From NCBI RefSeq assembly GCF_000974485.1, contig NZ_BBOM01000008.1:248001-312000 (forward strand): 64,000 nt of DNA, written 5' to 3'. The position numbers and the translations under genes were made by a program. The notes under the pieces were generated by a model that was not told the DNA's origin, made no database searches, and saw only the letters and a program-made list of their open reading frames with translations. Shown one piece after another: positions 24,167 through 33,306 of this stretch. Position 1 is the stretch's first letter. Each line of letters begins with the position of its first letter. Source of the stretch: Streptomyces sp. NBRC 109706 (lineage in GTDB: Bacteria > Actinomycetota > Actinomycetes > Streptomycetales > Streptomycetaceae).

Positions 24167-25062
24167 CCGCGACGGCCGACCAGGCCTCGGCGGCGGTGCT
24201 GGCCAAGGCCGCTCACGAGAACTTCCCGGTCGCTCCGCGCTTCCTCCCCCGCGCCTGGCGGGACGATCTGATGGCCGTCTACGGCTATGCCCGACTGGTG
24301 GACGACATCGGCGACGGCGATCTGCCGCCGGGCGGCGCCGACGCCACCCTGCTCGGCGTCGACCGGGAGCAGTCCTCGGACCGGCTGGCCCTGCTGGAGG
24401 CGCTGGAGGCCGACCTCGGCCGCGCCTTCGCCGACCGGGGCCCCGGCCCCCGGCACCCGCTGCTCGTCCGGCTGGTCCCCACCCTCCGACGCGCCGGCCT
24501 CACCCCGGAGCCGTTCCGCGCCCTGATCGAGGCCAACCGGCTCGACCAGCACGTCCGCCGCTACGAGACGCAGCGCCAACTCCTCGACTACTGCGAGCTG
24601 TCCGCCAACCCCGTCGGCCGCCTGGTGCTGGCCATCACCGACACGGCGACGCCCGAGCGGGTGCGCCGCTCCGACGCCATATGCACCGGGCTCCAGCTGG
24701 TCGAGCATCTGCAGGATGTCGCCGAGGACCTGGCACAGGGACGCGTCTACCTTCCCGCAACCGCCATGCGAAGATTTCGGGTGAGTGAGAACGATCTTCT
24801 CGCCCCCAGCGCCAACGCCTCGGTCCGCACCCTGGTCGCCTACCAGACCGAAAGGGCACGTAGGCTGCTGGACGAGGGCGCCCCCCTGGTGGGCAGCGTC
24901 CACGGGCGGCTGCGGCTGCTGCTCGCCGGATTTCTCGGCGGCGGCTACGCGGCGGCCCGCGCCATCGCCGACGCCGGGTACGACGTGCTGGCCGGCCCCC
25001 CACGCGCCAGCAAGGGCCGCCTGGTCTTCGCGGCGGCAACCGCACTGCGACGAGGAACGTGA
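24163..25062 (+). CDS. hpnC: Squalene synthase HpnC (hydroxysqualene synthase)
   Basis: 299 residues of the all-helical squalene/phytoene synthase fold. The first Asp-rich motif is in YGYARLVDDIGD (about residues 38-49) and the second in QDVAEDLAQGRVYLP. In the HpnCDE route HpnC converts presqualene diphosphate, made by HpnD, to hydroxysqualene. Motif NFPVAPRFLPRAWRDDLMAV near the N-terminus is typical of HpnC rather than HpnD. Start GTG 24163. It heads a run of four genes for squalene. Confidence 0.92.
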   Translation: MTATADQASAAVLAKAAHENFPVAPRFLPRAWRDDLMAVYGYARLVDDIGDGDLPPGGADATLLGVDREQSSDRLALLEALEADLGRAFADRGPGPRHPLLVRLVPTLRRAGLTPEPFRALIEANRLDQHVRRYETQRQLLDYCELSANPVGRLVLAITDTATPERVRRSDAICTGLQLVEHLQDVAEDLAQGRVYLPATAMRRFRVSENDLLAPSANASVRTLVAYQTERARRLLDEGAPLVGSVHGRLRLLLAGFLGGGYAAARAIADAGYDVLAGPPRASKGRLVFAAATALRRGT

Positions 25063-25075
25063 GGCTCGACAGCCC

Positions 25076-26005
25076 GTGACCAAGAGCCCACCGACGTCCC
25101 CTGCCGTAGAGGCCGCCTACCAGTACTGCGAGACCGTCACCGGCCAGCAGGCCAAGAACTTCGCCTATGGCATCCGACTGCTGGCGACGCCGAGGCGGCG
25201 GGCGCTCTCCGCGCTGTACGCCTTCTCCCGCCGGGTCGACGACATCGGCGACGGCCCGCTCCCGGTCCCGGCCAAGGAGGACCGGCTGCGCGAGACCCGC
25301 GAGCTGCTGGCCAGGATCAAGGCCGACGAGATCGCCGAGGACGCCACCGACCCGGTCGCCGTCGCCCTCGCCGACACCGCGCGCCGCTACCCCATCCCGC
25401 TGAGCGCCCTCGACGAGCTGATCGACGGCGTGCTGATGGACGTCCGGGGGCGCCGCTACGAGACCTGGGAGGAGCTGCGCTCCTACTGCCGATGCGTCGC
25501 GGGCGCGGTCGGCCGCCTCTCCCTCGGTGTCTTCGGCACCCAGCCGGGCGCGCGCGACGCGGACCGCGCCCCCGAGTACGCCGACACCCTGGGGCTCGCC
25601 CTGCAACTCACCAACATCCTCCGCGACATCAGGGAGGACGCGGGACACGGGCGGAGCTATCTCCCCGACGAGGAGCTGCGGAAGTTCGGCCTCACCGACG
25701 GCGCCCACCACCATCCGCCTCGCGAGGACGCCGACTTCGCCGGCCTGGTGCGCTTCCAGGTGCGCCGCGCCAGGGAGCTGTTCGCCGACGGATTCCGGCT
25801 GTTGCCCATGCTGGACCGCCGCTCCGGCGCCTGCGTCGCCGCCATGGCCGGCATCTACCACCGGCTGCTCGACCGTATCGCCGCCGATCCGGAGGCCGTG
25901 CTGCGCGGCCGGGTCGCATTGCCGACCGCCCAGAAGGCCCTGGTCGCCGTCCGTGGCCTGGCCGGGCTCGACGCCCGCAGGGCCGCGCTCAGGGAGCGGC
26001 CATGA
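25076..26005 (+). CDS. hpnD: Presqualene diphosphate synthase HpnD
   Basis: 309 residues, paralogous to HpnC. It begins SPAVEAAYQYCETVTGQQAKNF, with Asp-rich motif FSRRVDDIGDG (about residue 55) and second motif NILRDIREDAGHGRSYLP. It condenses two farnesyl diphosphates to presqualene diphosphate. The start is GTG 25076, 14 bases after hpnC ends; its stop overlaps the hpnE ATG. The gene order hpnC-hpnD-hpnE matches the streptomycete hopanoid locus as I know it. Confidence 0.93.
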   Translation: MTKSPPTSPAVEAAYQYCETVTGQQAKNFAYGIRLLATPRRRALSALYAFSRRVDDIGDGPLPVPAKEDRLRETRELLARIKADEIAEDATDPVAVALADTARRYPIPLSALDELIDGVLMDVRGRRYETWEELRSYCRCVAGAVGRLSLGVFGTQPGARDADRAPEYADTLGLALQLTNILRDIREDAGHGRSYLPDEELRKFGLTDGAHHHPPREDADFAGLVRFQVRRARELFADGFRLLPMLDRRSGACVAAMAGIYHRLLDRIAADPEAVLRGRVALPTAQKALVAVRGLAGLDARRAALRERP

Positions 26006-27429
26006 GCGCCCCGGGGCGCCGCGCCCTGGTGGTGGGCGGCGGGCTCGCCGGGATCACCGCCGCCCTGGCCCTGGCGGCCCAGGGGCGCCGCGTCACCCTG
26101 CTGGAGACCAGGCCGCGACTGGGCGGCCTCGCCTTCTCCTTCCGCCGCGAGTCCGCGGTGGGCGAGCTGACCGTGGACAACGGGCAACACGTCTACCTCC
26201 GCTGCTGCACCGCCTACCAGGGGTTGCTCGACCGGATCGGCGGCGCCCAACTGGCGCCCGTGCAGCGCCGGCTCGACGTCCCCGTGGTGGACGCCGAACG
26301 CGGCGTCCTCGGCCGCCTCACCCGGTCGGCGCTGCCGGTGCCGCTGCACCTGGCCGGCGGGCTGGCCCGCTATCCGCATCTGACGCTCGGGGAGCGCGCC
26401 GGCGTGGCCCGCGCCGCGCTGGCCCTCGGCCGGCTCGACCCGGCCGATCCCGCGCTCGACGAGCTGAGCTTCGCCGACTGGCTGCGCGCCAGGCGGCAGA
26501 GCCCGGCGAGCATCGCCGGACTCTGGGACCTGGTGGGCGTCGCCACCCTCAACGCCAGGGCGGAGGACGTCTCCCTCGGCCTGGCCGCCAAGGTGTTCCG
26601 CACCGGGCTGTTGAGCAGGCCGGCCGCCGCCGACATCGGCGTGCCCATGGTGCCGCTCGGCACCCTCCACGACGAGCTGGCCGGCGCGGCGCTGGACCGG
26701 GCCGGCGTCCGCACGTTGCTGACCACCAGGGCCAGGGCCCTGCGCACCGCCCCCGGCGGCGGCTGGCGCCTCGCGATCAGCACCAGGCCGGGGCAGGGCG
26801 ACGGCCACCGCCCCGACCAGGAGCTGGACGCCGACATCGTGGTGCTCGCCGTCCCCCAGCAGGCCGCCCACCGGCTGCTGCCGCCGGGGTCCCTGCCGGA
26901 CGCGGACCGGCTGCTGCGCATCGACAGCGCACCGATTCTCAACGTGCATGTCATCTACGACCGTCCGGTGCTGCGGCTGCCCTTTGTCGCCGCCGTCAAC
27001 AGCCCGATCCAGTGGGTCTTCGACCGCACCGGCCCCGCCGGCCTCAACGCGCTGCCGGCGGCGCGCCACGGGCAGTACCTGGTGATCTCCCAGTCCGCGG
27101 TCACCGAGGAGATCCAGCAGCCGGCCGAGGTGCTGCGCAAGCGTTATCTGCCGGCGCTCAGCCGCCTGTTGCCCAGGGCGGCCGAGGCCCGGCTGCTCGA
27201 CTTCTTCGTCACCCGGGAGCGCACCGCGACCTTCGCGCCCACGCCGGGCGTCGGCCGGTTGCGGCCCGGCCCCGTCACCGGCGTCCCGGGTCTGTTTCTT
27301 GCCGGGGCGTGGACGGCCACCGGCTGGCCGGCCACGATGGAAGGCGCGGTGCGCAGTGGTCTCGCCGCGGCACGCGCCGCGGCCGAGGGAGAGTCCACCG
27401 CCCACCGACCGGCTAAGGAGCCCGTGTGA
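26002..27429 (+). CDS. hpnE: Hydroxysqualene dehydroxylase HpnE (FAD amine-oxidase fold)
   Basis: 475 residues. The FAD-binding motif VVGGGLAGITAALALAAQG is at about residues 11-29, with LLETRPRLGGLAFSF following and the C-terminal GLFLAGAWTATGWPATMEGAVRSG completing the flavin site. HpnE reduces hydroxysqualene to squalene. The ATG at 26002 overlaps the hpnD stop, and its stop overlaps the next GTG, so the three downstream genes are translationally coupled. Confidence 0.92.
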   Translation: MSAPGRRALVVGGGLAGITAALALAAQGRRVTLLETRPRLGGLAFSFRRESAVGELTVDNGQHVYLRCCTAYQGLLDRIGGAQLAPVQRRLDVPVVDAERGVLGRLTRSALPVPLHLAGGLARYPHLTLGERAGVARAALALGRLDPADPALDELSFADWLRARRQSPASIAGLWDLVGVATLNARAEDVSLGLAAKVFRTGLLSRPAAADIGVPMVPLGTLHDELAGAALDRAGVRTLLTTRARALRTAPGGGWRLAISTRPGQGDGHRPDQELDADIVVLAVPQQAAHRLLPPGSLPDADRLLRIDSAPILNVHVIYDRPVLRLPFVAAVNSPIQWVFDRTGPAGLNALPAARHGQYLVISQSAVTEEIQQPAEVLRKRYLPALSRLLPRAAEARLLDFFVTRERTATFAPTPGVGRLRPGPVTGVPGLFLAGAWTATGWPATMEGAVRSGLAAARAAAEGESTAHRPAKEPV

Positions 27430-28496
27430 ACCCGGCCGCCCCCCTTCGTGACCACCTGCCCGATATCGTCCCCGACCTGCTGGAACGCTCCCGGGCGCTG
27501 GTGACTCCCGCGCTGCGCGTCGCCGTCGACCGGCTGGCCTCGCCCATGGACACCGTGGCGGCCTACCACTTCGGGTGGATCGACGCGGCGGGTCGGCCTT
27601 CCGAGGGCGACAGCGGCAAGGCCGTGCGCCCCGCGCTGGCGCTGCTCTCGGCGGAGGCGGCCGGCGCCGATCCGGCCGTGGGCGTGCCGGGCGCGGTGGC
27701 CGTCGAGCTGGTCCACAACTTCTCGCTGCTGCACGACGATCTGATGGACGGCGACGAGCAGCGTCGTCACCGGGACACCGTGTGGAAGGTGCACGGTCCC
27801 TCCCAGGCGATCCTGGTGGGCGACGCGCTCTTCGCGCTGGCCAGCGAGATCATCCTGGAGGGCACCGACGTCAACGCGGTGCGCGCCGCCCGCCGACTGG
27901 CCGTCGCCAGCCGGCAGTTGATCGACGGCCAGGCCCAGGACATCGCCTTCGAGCACCGGGAACAGGTCACCGTCGACGAGTGTCTGGCCATGGAGGGCAA
28001 CAAAACGGGCGCCCTGCTCGCGTGTGCCGCGTCCATCGGCGCGGTACTGGGCGGCGCGGACGACCGGACGGCCGACGCGCTGGACTCCTTCGGCCGGCAT
28101 CTGGGCCTCGCCTTCCAGGCGGTGGACGATCTGCTGGGCATCTGGGGCGATCCGAACAGCACCGGCAAGCTGACCTGGAGCGACCTCAGACAGCGCAAGA
28201 AGTCGCTGCCGGTGGTCGCGGCGATGGCCGCCGAAGGGCCGGCGGCGCGGCGGCTGACCGCGCTGCTGATGGCCGACGCGAAGAAGTCGCAGCGGGAGTT
28301 CGAGGACTTCGACGAGGGCGAGTTCGCGGCCAGGGCCGAGCTGATCGAGGAGGCAGGCGGCCGCCGCTGGACCGCCGACGAGGCCAGACGCCAGTACGAC
28401 ATCGCGGTCGACGCCCTGGCCGATGTGCCGCTGCCCGACCCGACCCGGGACGAACTCCTGGCGCTGGCCGACTTCGTGGTGATCCGCAGCAAGTAG
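27426..28496 (+). CDS. Polyprenyl (farnesyl/geranylgeranyl) diphosphate synthase
   Basis: 356 residues. First Asp-rich motif DDLMD at residues 104-108, preceded by SLLHDDLMDGDEQRRH, and second region DDLLGIWGDP at about 234-243, where DDXXG replaces the usual DDXXD, as in many actinobacterial enzymes. The chain length is set by residues upstream of the first motif and cannot be read with confidence; FPP would serve hpnD. GTG 27426 overlaps the hpnE stop. In known hopanoid loci squalene-hopene cyclase follows this gene; here a 400-base gap and a phosphatase follow. Confidence 0.92.
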   Translation: MNPAAPLRDHLPDIVPDLLERSRALVTPALRVAVDRLASPMDTVAAYHFGWIDAAGRPSEGDSGKAVRPALALLSAEAAGADPAVGVPGAVAVELVHNFSLLHDDLMDGDEQRRHRDTVWKVHGPSQAILVGDALFALASEIILEGTDVNAVRAARRLAVASRQLIDGQAQDIAFEHREQVTVDECLAMEGNKTGALLACAASIGAVLGGADDRTADALDSFGRHLGLAFQAVDDLLGIWGDPNSTGKLTWSDLRQRKKSLPVVAAMAAEGPAARRLTALLMADAKKSQREFEDFDEGEFAARAELIEEAGGRRWTADEARRQYDIAVDALADVPLPDPTRDELLALADFVVIRSK

Positions 28497-28900
28497 CCAT
28501 CCGGCGCCGGGCCACGGCGGCGACGGCGGGTGGGTGGCCGGCGACCGCTGCCGGACGTCGGCCGGTGCGAGGTGCGCTGCGCACGGCTGCGCGGTCGTCT
28601 CCGGTTTTCGACCGCCGGGCCCGACGGGGGCCGGGCGTTCTCCGGCACCGTTCGCCCGACGGCTGGCCGGCAGTGACCGTCGCGCGTCCCGAAGGTAGCG
28701 CGGCCGGCCGCCCGCCCGCGCCCGAGGCGCCGAGCCGGCCACCGCACACGGGATCGCGCCGTGCCGGCGTGCTTCCAGCACTCTGCCGCCGGCTTCCGCC
28801 AGCCCGACAGGACCACGATCCGGCTACGCCCGCCGTCTCTGAGCCAGCCGGCGCCCGCCGCCGGGCCGACCGGCCGGTTTCCGGTGCCCGGGGCCGGCGC
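28497..28900. other. 404-base non-coding gap where a squalene-hopene cyclase gene would be expected
   Basis: I find no gene on either strand: frames translate to Arg/Pro/Ala-rich shadow sequence and no cyclase QW or DXDD motif is visible. Base composition is as GC-rich as coding DNA. It may be a deletion scar or simply the 3' regions of two convergent genes. Confidence 0.5.
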
Positions 28901-29758
28901 TTACCCGGGGACGCGTCCGCCCGTCCGGTGGTCGTCGTTCGGCAGGGGAACCGCGGGGGTGAGCAGGTGGGTTCCGAGGCGGGCGCGGTGGGTGGGGGTG
29001 AGGCCGAGGGCGGTGGTCAGATAGGCGTCGGTGCCGCCCCAGTCCCGGTCGATGGTGTCGAAGGCCGTCGTCAGATACTCGATCCTGGCGTCGAACATCG
29101 GCGCCAGCAGCTCCTGGATCTCCTGGTCGAGCGCCGTCAGTTCCCTCTCCTCGCCCGAGCTCGCGCGCCGGAGTCGGTAACGGCGGTGCGCGGCGTTGGA
29201 CTTGAGATAGTCCTCGGCGATGGTCTCGCGGCTCACGCCCACCGCGAGCAGTACCACCGCGACCGTCAGCCCGGCGCGGTCCTTGCCCGCCGCGCAGTGC
29301 AGCAGCGCGGGGACGTCGCCCGCGGCGAGCGCGCGCAGCACCCGGCCCTGCTCCTCGGTGCGGGTGCGGATGATCTCGCGGTAGCTGTCGCACATCTGGC
29401 GGACGCCCTGCCCCTCGGCGAGCGCCCGGCGCAGCCGCTTCACCTCGCCCCGGCGCACCAGCTCCCAGAAGGCGCCGCCGGCCGCGGGGTCGCTCAGCGG
29501 GATGTTGACGTGGCGCACGCCGGGCAGCGGCACATCGTGCCCGTCCAACGCCTGGTCGGCCGCGTTACGGAAGTCGAAGACGGTGTGCAGGCCGAGGGAG
29601 TTGAGGAACGCCTGGTCGGTCTCGGTGGCGTGGGCCAGGTGCCCGCTGCGGAACAGGCGGCCGTGGCGCACCACCCGGCCGTCCGTGGTGGGCAGGCCAC
29701 CGACATCGCGGAAGTTGCGTATGGCGTCGAGCGCAGGTTCGGTTGACGGTTCGGTCAT
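28901..29758 (-). CDS. Tyrosine-protein phosphatase (MptpB/lipid-phosphatase-like)
   Basis: 285 residues. The P-loop HCAAGKDRAG is at about residues 154-163, with catalytic Cys155 and Arg161 (C-X5-R). The N-terminal signature IRNFRDVGGLPTTDGRVVRHGRLFRSGHL is that of the actinobacterial atypical phosphatases that act on phosphotyrosine and phosphoinositides. GGAGG precedes the ATG at 29758. It diverges from alkB and converges on the squalene operon. Its substrate is unknown; a role in the membrane-lipid locus is only positional speculation. Confidence 0.9.
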   Translation of the reverse strand: MTEPSTEPALDAIRNFRDVGGLPTTDGRVVRHGRLFRSGHLAHATETDQAFLNSLGLHTVFDFRNAADQALDGHDVPLPGVRHVNIPLSDPAAGGAFWELVRRGEVKRLRRALAEGQGVRQMCDSYREIIRTRTEEQGRVLRALAAGDVPALLHCAAGKDRAGLTVAVVLLAVGVSRETIAEDYLKSNAAHRRYRLRRASSGEERELTALDQEIQELLAPMFDARIEYLTTAFDTIDRDWGGTDAYLTTALGLTPTHRARLGTHLLTPAVPLPNDDHRTGGRVPG

Positions 29759-29858
29759 CGAGCCTCCTTACGATCGGGGCCGGGGCGCGGCCCCTCGCGA
29801 CCCTATGTCACCCCTTGGGCCGGCCGGAATTGTCAGTGCCGGTCCGCATGATGGGGGC

Positions 29859-30536
29859 ATGAGTGATTCGGACGCCGGCCTCGACGGCGCGTTGTTCCCG
29901 CTGGCCGCCCGCCTGGTCGCGCCGGGTGCCGTGCATCTTCCCGGCTGGCTGGACGAGGGGCGGCAGCGTGCCCTGTTGGCCGCCTGCCGGGAGTGGGCCC
30001 GGCCGCCCGCGGGGCTGCGCACGGTCCGCACGCCGTCCGGGCCGATGTCGGTGCGCCAGCTCAGCCTCGGCTGGCACTGGTACGCCTACGGCTATGCCCG
30101 CACGGTGGTCGACGGGGACGGGGCGCCGGTGAAGCCGTTCCCCCGCTGGCTGGGGGAGTGGGCCGGCGAGGCGGTCGCCGCCGGACTGCCCGAGGAGGCG
30201 CCGCCCGCCGGCGCGTTCGATGTGGCGCTGGTCAACCACTACGGGCCCGATGCCCGGATGGGCATGCATCGGGACAGCGACGAGCGGTCGCCCGCGCCCG
30301 TGGTCTCGTTCAGCCTGGGCGACGCGTGCGTCTTCCGCTTCGGCACGGCGGAGAGCCGGGGCCGCCCCTGGACGGACGTGACGCTGCGCTGCGGCGACGC
30401 GTTCGTCTTCGGCGGTCCGGCGCGGCTGGCGTACCACGGGGTGCCACGCACCCTGCCCGGCAGCGGGCCGCCGGCGCTCGGCGTGGTGGGGCGGCTGAAT
30501 ATCACCGTGCGCGTCTCCGGGCTGGCCGACCCGTAG
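29859..30536 (+). CDS. AlkB-type 2-oxoglutarate/Fe(II)-dependent dioxygenase
   Basis: 225 residues. The iron triad is H137-X-D139 (GMHRDSDE) and H193 (LAYHGVPR); the 2-oxoglutarate site uses R212 and R218 in GRLNITVRVSG. SLGWHWYAYGYARTVVDG matches the nucleotide-recognition lid of AlkB. It should repair alkylated bases in DNA or RNA by oxidative demethylation. The start is ATG 29859; a longer open frame extends upstream. No ada or alkA gene is adjacent. Confidence 0.9.
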   Translation: MSDSDAGLDGALFPLAARLVAPGAVHLPGWLDEGRQRALLAACREWARPPAGLRTVRTPSGPMSVRQLSLGWHWYAYGYARTVVDGDGAPVKPFPRWLGEWAGEAVAAGLPEEAPPAGAFDVALVNHYGPDARMGMHRDSDERSPAPVVSFSLGDACVFRFGTAESRGRPWTDVTLRCGDAFVFGGPARLAYHGVPRTLPGSGPPALGVVGRLNITVRVSGLADP

Positions 30537-30590
30537 CGCCGTCCCTCGAAGGAGACATCAGGCGTGCCACGGTCAAGTCGGTTGGTCATA

Positions 30591-30605
30591 TTCACTCGAT
30601 GGGAG
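30591..30605. promoter_or_regulatory. TTCACTCGATGGGAG motif upstream of conservon
   Basis: TCATAT-TCACTCGATGGGAG resembles the palindrome at 4859 (TCATAT-CACTCGATGGAGTG), 26 kb away in front of another signalling ATPase. It lies about 100 bases upstream of cvnA and may be a shared regulatory site. The right arm is degenerate here. Confidence 0.3.
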
Positions 30606-30703
30606 CTGGCGAGGGGTGGCGATTGCCGGAACTATGCCTGTTCGCCTGCCTGTTGACCCATAGCGTGGCTTCCGCAGACTTGACCGGCCGGATAAGGACA
30701 GCC

Positions 30704-32425
30704 ATGCCAGAACAGCTACGCCAGGTGCCCCGCACCGCCCGCCACGGCCGGCAGCACGGTCGCGGCTCGGCGCTTCGGGAGCCGGGGTTCCGGCGCCGGC
30801 TGCTCTGCCTGGCCCTGTTCCCCGCCTCGGCGGTCGCGTTGGTCGCGGCCCTGGCCGTCGGCATTGTCTTACAGAGCCGCCCGCCCGCCGACGGTCGTGC
30901 CGGCGATGCCGCGCTCTGGGCGGTGCTCTGCGGGGCGACCCTGCTGGTCGGCGCGGTGCTCGCGGTGGCCGCCATGCTGGCGGGGGCCGAGGCCGCCTCC
31001 CAGGCCACCCGGCTGCACGGGCTGCGCCGCCAGGCGGCCAGGGGGCGGGTGGAGTTGCAGGCGCTGCTGGACCAGGTGGAGCGCGGCGAGCGGATCAGGC
31101 CGCCCGAGGGTCCGCCGCCGAGCGAGCCCGGCGATCAGCCGCTCGATCTGCTCCGCCACGAGATCGCGGCCAGCCGGTACGCCGCGGAGACCGCCGTCGC
31201 CCAGGCGGTGGCGCTGGCCGACGACCGCGCCGTCGCCGACGAACGCGTCGAGGTCTTCGTCAACCTGGCGCGCCGGATGCAGTCCTTCGTGCACCGACAG
31301 ATCGAGTATCTGGACGAGTTGGAGCACGATGTGGAGGACCCCGAGCTGCTCAAGGGGCTCTTCCACCTGGACCATCTCGCCACCCGGATCCGCCGCCACG
31401 CGGAGAACCTCGCGGTGCTCGGCGGCGCCATCTCGCGTCGGCAGTGGAGCCGCCCGGTGCGGATGTCCGAGGTGCTGCGCTCCTGTATCGCGGAGGTCGA
31501 GCAGTACTCCCGGGTCAAGCTGGTGCCGCCCGTCGAGGGCACGGTGCGCGGTCACGCGGTCGCCGACGTGGTGCATCTGCTGGCCGAACTGGTCGAGAAC
31601 GCGACGGAGTTCTCGGCCCCCCAGACCCATGTGCTGCTCCGCGTCGAACGGGTCACGGCCGGCCTCGCCATCGAGGTGGAGGACCGCGGCCTCGGCATGA
31701 CACCGGCCGAGCAGGGGCGGATGAACGCCGTGCTCGGCGGCACCGAACGCCATCCCGTGAGCGCGCTGCTGGAGGAGGGCAGGGTCGGCCTCTTCGTCGT
31801 CGCCACGCTGGCCAGGCGGCACCAGATCGGGGTCCGGCTGCAGAGCAACATCTACGGCGGAGTCCAGGCGGTCCTGGTCCTGCCGCACGAGCTGTTGGGC
31901 GACGAGTCCGAGGGGCACTTCACACCGGGGCAGACCATGGGGCCGCGCTGGGGCACCGCCCCCCGTTTCCCCTCCACGCCCAGCGGGGCCGAGTCCAGGC
32001 CGCCGGCGCCGCTCCCCGCCGTCCCCTCCATCGCCCCGGCCCCGGCTCCCGCCGCCCCGGCCGCCCCCGCCGCGTCACCGGAGCAGCCCGCGCCCGCCAA
32101 CGCGCCCGCCAAGACGGCCAAGACGGACAAGACGGCCACGGCGAAGGCGCCCACCAAGCCACCCGTGCCGGCGCCCGCGAAGACGGCCGCCCCGTCGACC
32201 GCCGCGTCGGCCGCCCCGCGTCCCGTCGAGGCGTCCGCCGCCGGCCGGGACCATCGGCCGCCGTTGCCGCGCCGCCGTCGTCAGCAGCATCTGGTCCCGC
32301 AGCTGCGGGACGCCGCCCCGCTGCGCCCGGCGCCGGTCGACGAGGAGGTGCAGCCGCCCGACCCCGGCCTGATGGCCGCGTTCCGGCGCGGCGCCAGCCT
32401 GGCCGAGGAGTCCGAGGGCCGCTGA
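30704..32425 (+). CDS. cvnA: Conservon histidine-kinase-like membrane protein CvnA
   Basis: 573 residues. Two membrane helices (about residues 25-50 and 65-90) are followed by a coiled-coil-like linker, a dimerisation region (FVNLARRMQSFVHRQIEYLDELE) and a GHKL ATPase with N-box LLAELVENATEFS and VEDRGLGMTPAE. The last 150 residues are an Ala/Pro/Lys-rich disordered tail. CvnA proteins sense an unknown signal at the membrane and form a complex with CvnB, C and D. It lacks the extracellular nitrate-sensing domain found in larger members. Start ATG 30704, with AAGGA upstream. Confidence 0.88.
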   Translation: MPEQLRQVPRTARHGRQHGRGSALREPGFRRRLLCLALFPASAVALVAALAVGIVLQSRPPADGRAGDAALWAVLCGATLLVGAVLAVAAMLAGAEAASQATRLHGLRRQAARGRVELQALLDQVERGERIRPPEGPPPSEPGDQPLDLLRHEIAASRYAAETAVAQAVALADDRAVADERVEVFVNLARRMQSFVHRQIEYLDELEHDVEDPELLKGLFHLDHLATRIRRHAENLAVLGGAISRRQWSRPVRMSEVLRSCIAEVEQYSRVKLVPPVEGTVRGHAVADVVHLLAELVENATEFSAPQTHVLLRVERVTAGLAIEVEDRGLGMTPAEQGRMNAVLGGTERHPVSALLEEGRVGLFVVATLARRHQIGVRLQSNIYGGVQAVLVLPHELLGDESEGHFTPGQTMGPRWGTAPRFPSTPSGAESRPPAPLPAVPSIAPAPAPAAPAAPAASPEQPAPANAPAKTAKTDKTATAKAPTKPPVPAPAKTAAPSTAASAAPRPVEASAAGRDHRPPLPRRRRQQHLVPQLRDAAPLRPAPVDEEVQPPDPGLMAAFRRGASLAEESEGR

Positions 32426-32507
32426 GCCCCGGGCGTCGCCGTCCGTATCGCCGCCCTCGCGGCACCCGTCCGTCCGCTCCCGCCTGCCCAAGGAGATGAA
32501 GGTGATC

Positions 32508-32924
32508 ATGGCGAGCGATCCCCCCAGGGGTCAACAGCCCGATCTCGGCTGGCTGTTGACCGGCCTCGTCGAGCGGGTCCCACATGCCCGCAGCGCGTTG
32601 CTGCTGTCGACGGACGGCCTGGTGAAGGCCGCACACGGGCTGGAGCGGGACGCCGCCGAGCAGCTGGCCGCGCTCGCCTCCGGGCTGCACGCCCTGGCCA
32701 GGGGCGCCGGCGCCCGATTCGCCGAGGGTGGCGAGGTGCGGCAGGTGGTGGTGGAGTGGGAGTCGGCGCTGCTCTCGGTGGCCAGCGCCGGCCAGGGGTC
32801 CGTGCTGGCCGCGCTGGCCGACCGCAGGGCCGATGTGGCCGTGCTGGGCTATGAGTTGACGCTGCTGGTGAAGAGCGTCCGCTCCGTCCTGGAGACCCCG
32901 CTGCGCCTGCCGGCCGGGTACTGA
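32508..32924 (+). CDS. cvnB: Conservon roadblock/LC7 protein CvnB
   Basis: 138 residues of the roadblock/LC7 (MglB-like) fold: LGWLLTGLVERVPHARSALLLSTDGLVKA at the start and LVKSVRSVLETP at the end. In conservons this protein binds the CvnD GTPase and may regulate it. Three in-frame starts are crowded here: ATG 32496, GTG 32502 and ATG 32508; AAGGAG at 32490-32495 favours GTG 32502 or ATG 32508. Confidence 0.88.
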   Translation: MASDPPRGQQPDLGWLLTGLVERVPHARSALLLSTDGLVKAAHGLERDAAEQLAALASGLHALARGAGARFAEGGEVRQVVVEWESALLSVASAGQGSVLAALADRRADVAVLGYELTLLVKSVRSVLETPLRLPAGY

Positions 32925-32928
32925 TCCG

Positions 32929-33306
32929 GTGGTCGGACACCCGTGCGGCGCGTGGCTCGACGAGGACGCCGGGCGGCTGATGCGCCCGTACACCGCGAGC
33001 GACGGTCGCACCAGGCCCCCGGTGCGCCTGGATCTGATGACCCTGGTGATGGCGACCGGGCGGGCGGTGCGCCGGGAGGCGCCGGGGCCCGAGCACCACC
33101 AGGTGCTGAAGCTGTGCTCGGGGCCGATCTCGGTCGCCGAGATCGCCGCCCAGGTGCGGCTGCCGGCCACCGTGACCAAGGTGCTGCTGGGCGACCTGCT
33201 GGCCTGTGGCGCGGTGACCGTCGACGCGCCGGCCGCGACCGGCGCATCCCCGACCGACCGAGAACTGTTGGAGGCGGTGCTGCGTGGACTCCGCGAACGG
33301 CTCTGA
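32929..33306 (+). CDS. cvnC: Conservon DUF742 protein CvnC
   Basis: 125 residues of the DUF742 family, characterised by RLMRPYTASDGRTRP, DLMTLVMATG and a winged-helix-like C-terminal half (ISVAEIAAQVRLPATVTKVLLGDLLACG). It is the third component of the conservon complex. The GTG at 32929 lies four bases after cvnB, and its 3' end overlaps cvnD by 23 bases. Confidence 0.88.
   Translation: MVGHPCGAWLDEDAGRLMRPYTASDGRTRPPVRLDLMTLVMATGRAVRREAPGPEHHQVLKLCSGPISVAEIAAQVRLPATVTKVLLGDLLACGAVTVDAPAATGASPTDRELLEAVLRGLRERL

Noticed and set aside
28497..28900. Cyclase pseudogene in the gap after the prenyl synthase
   Set aside because: None of the six frames shows a recognisable cyclase fragment by eye. 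A translated search could still detect short remnants.
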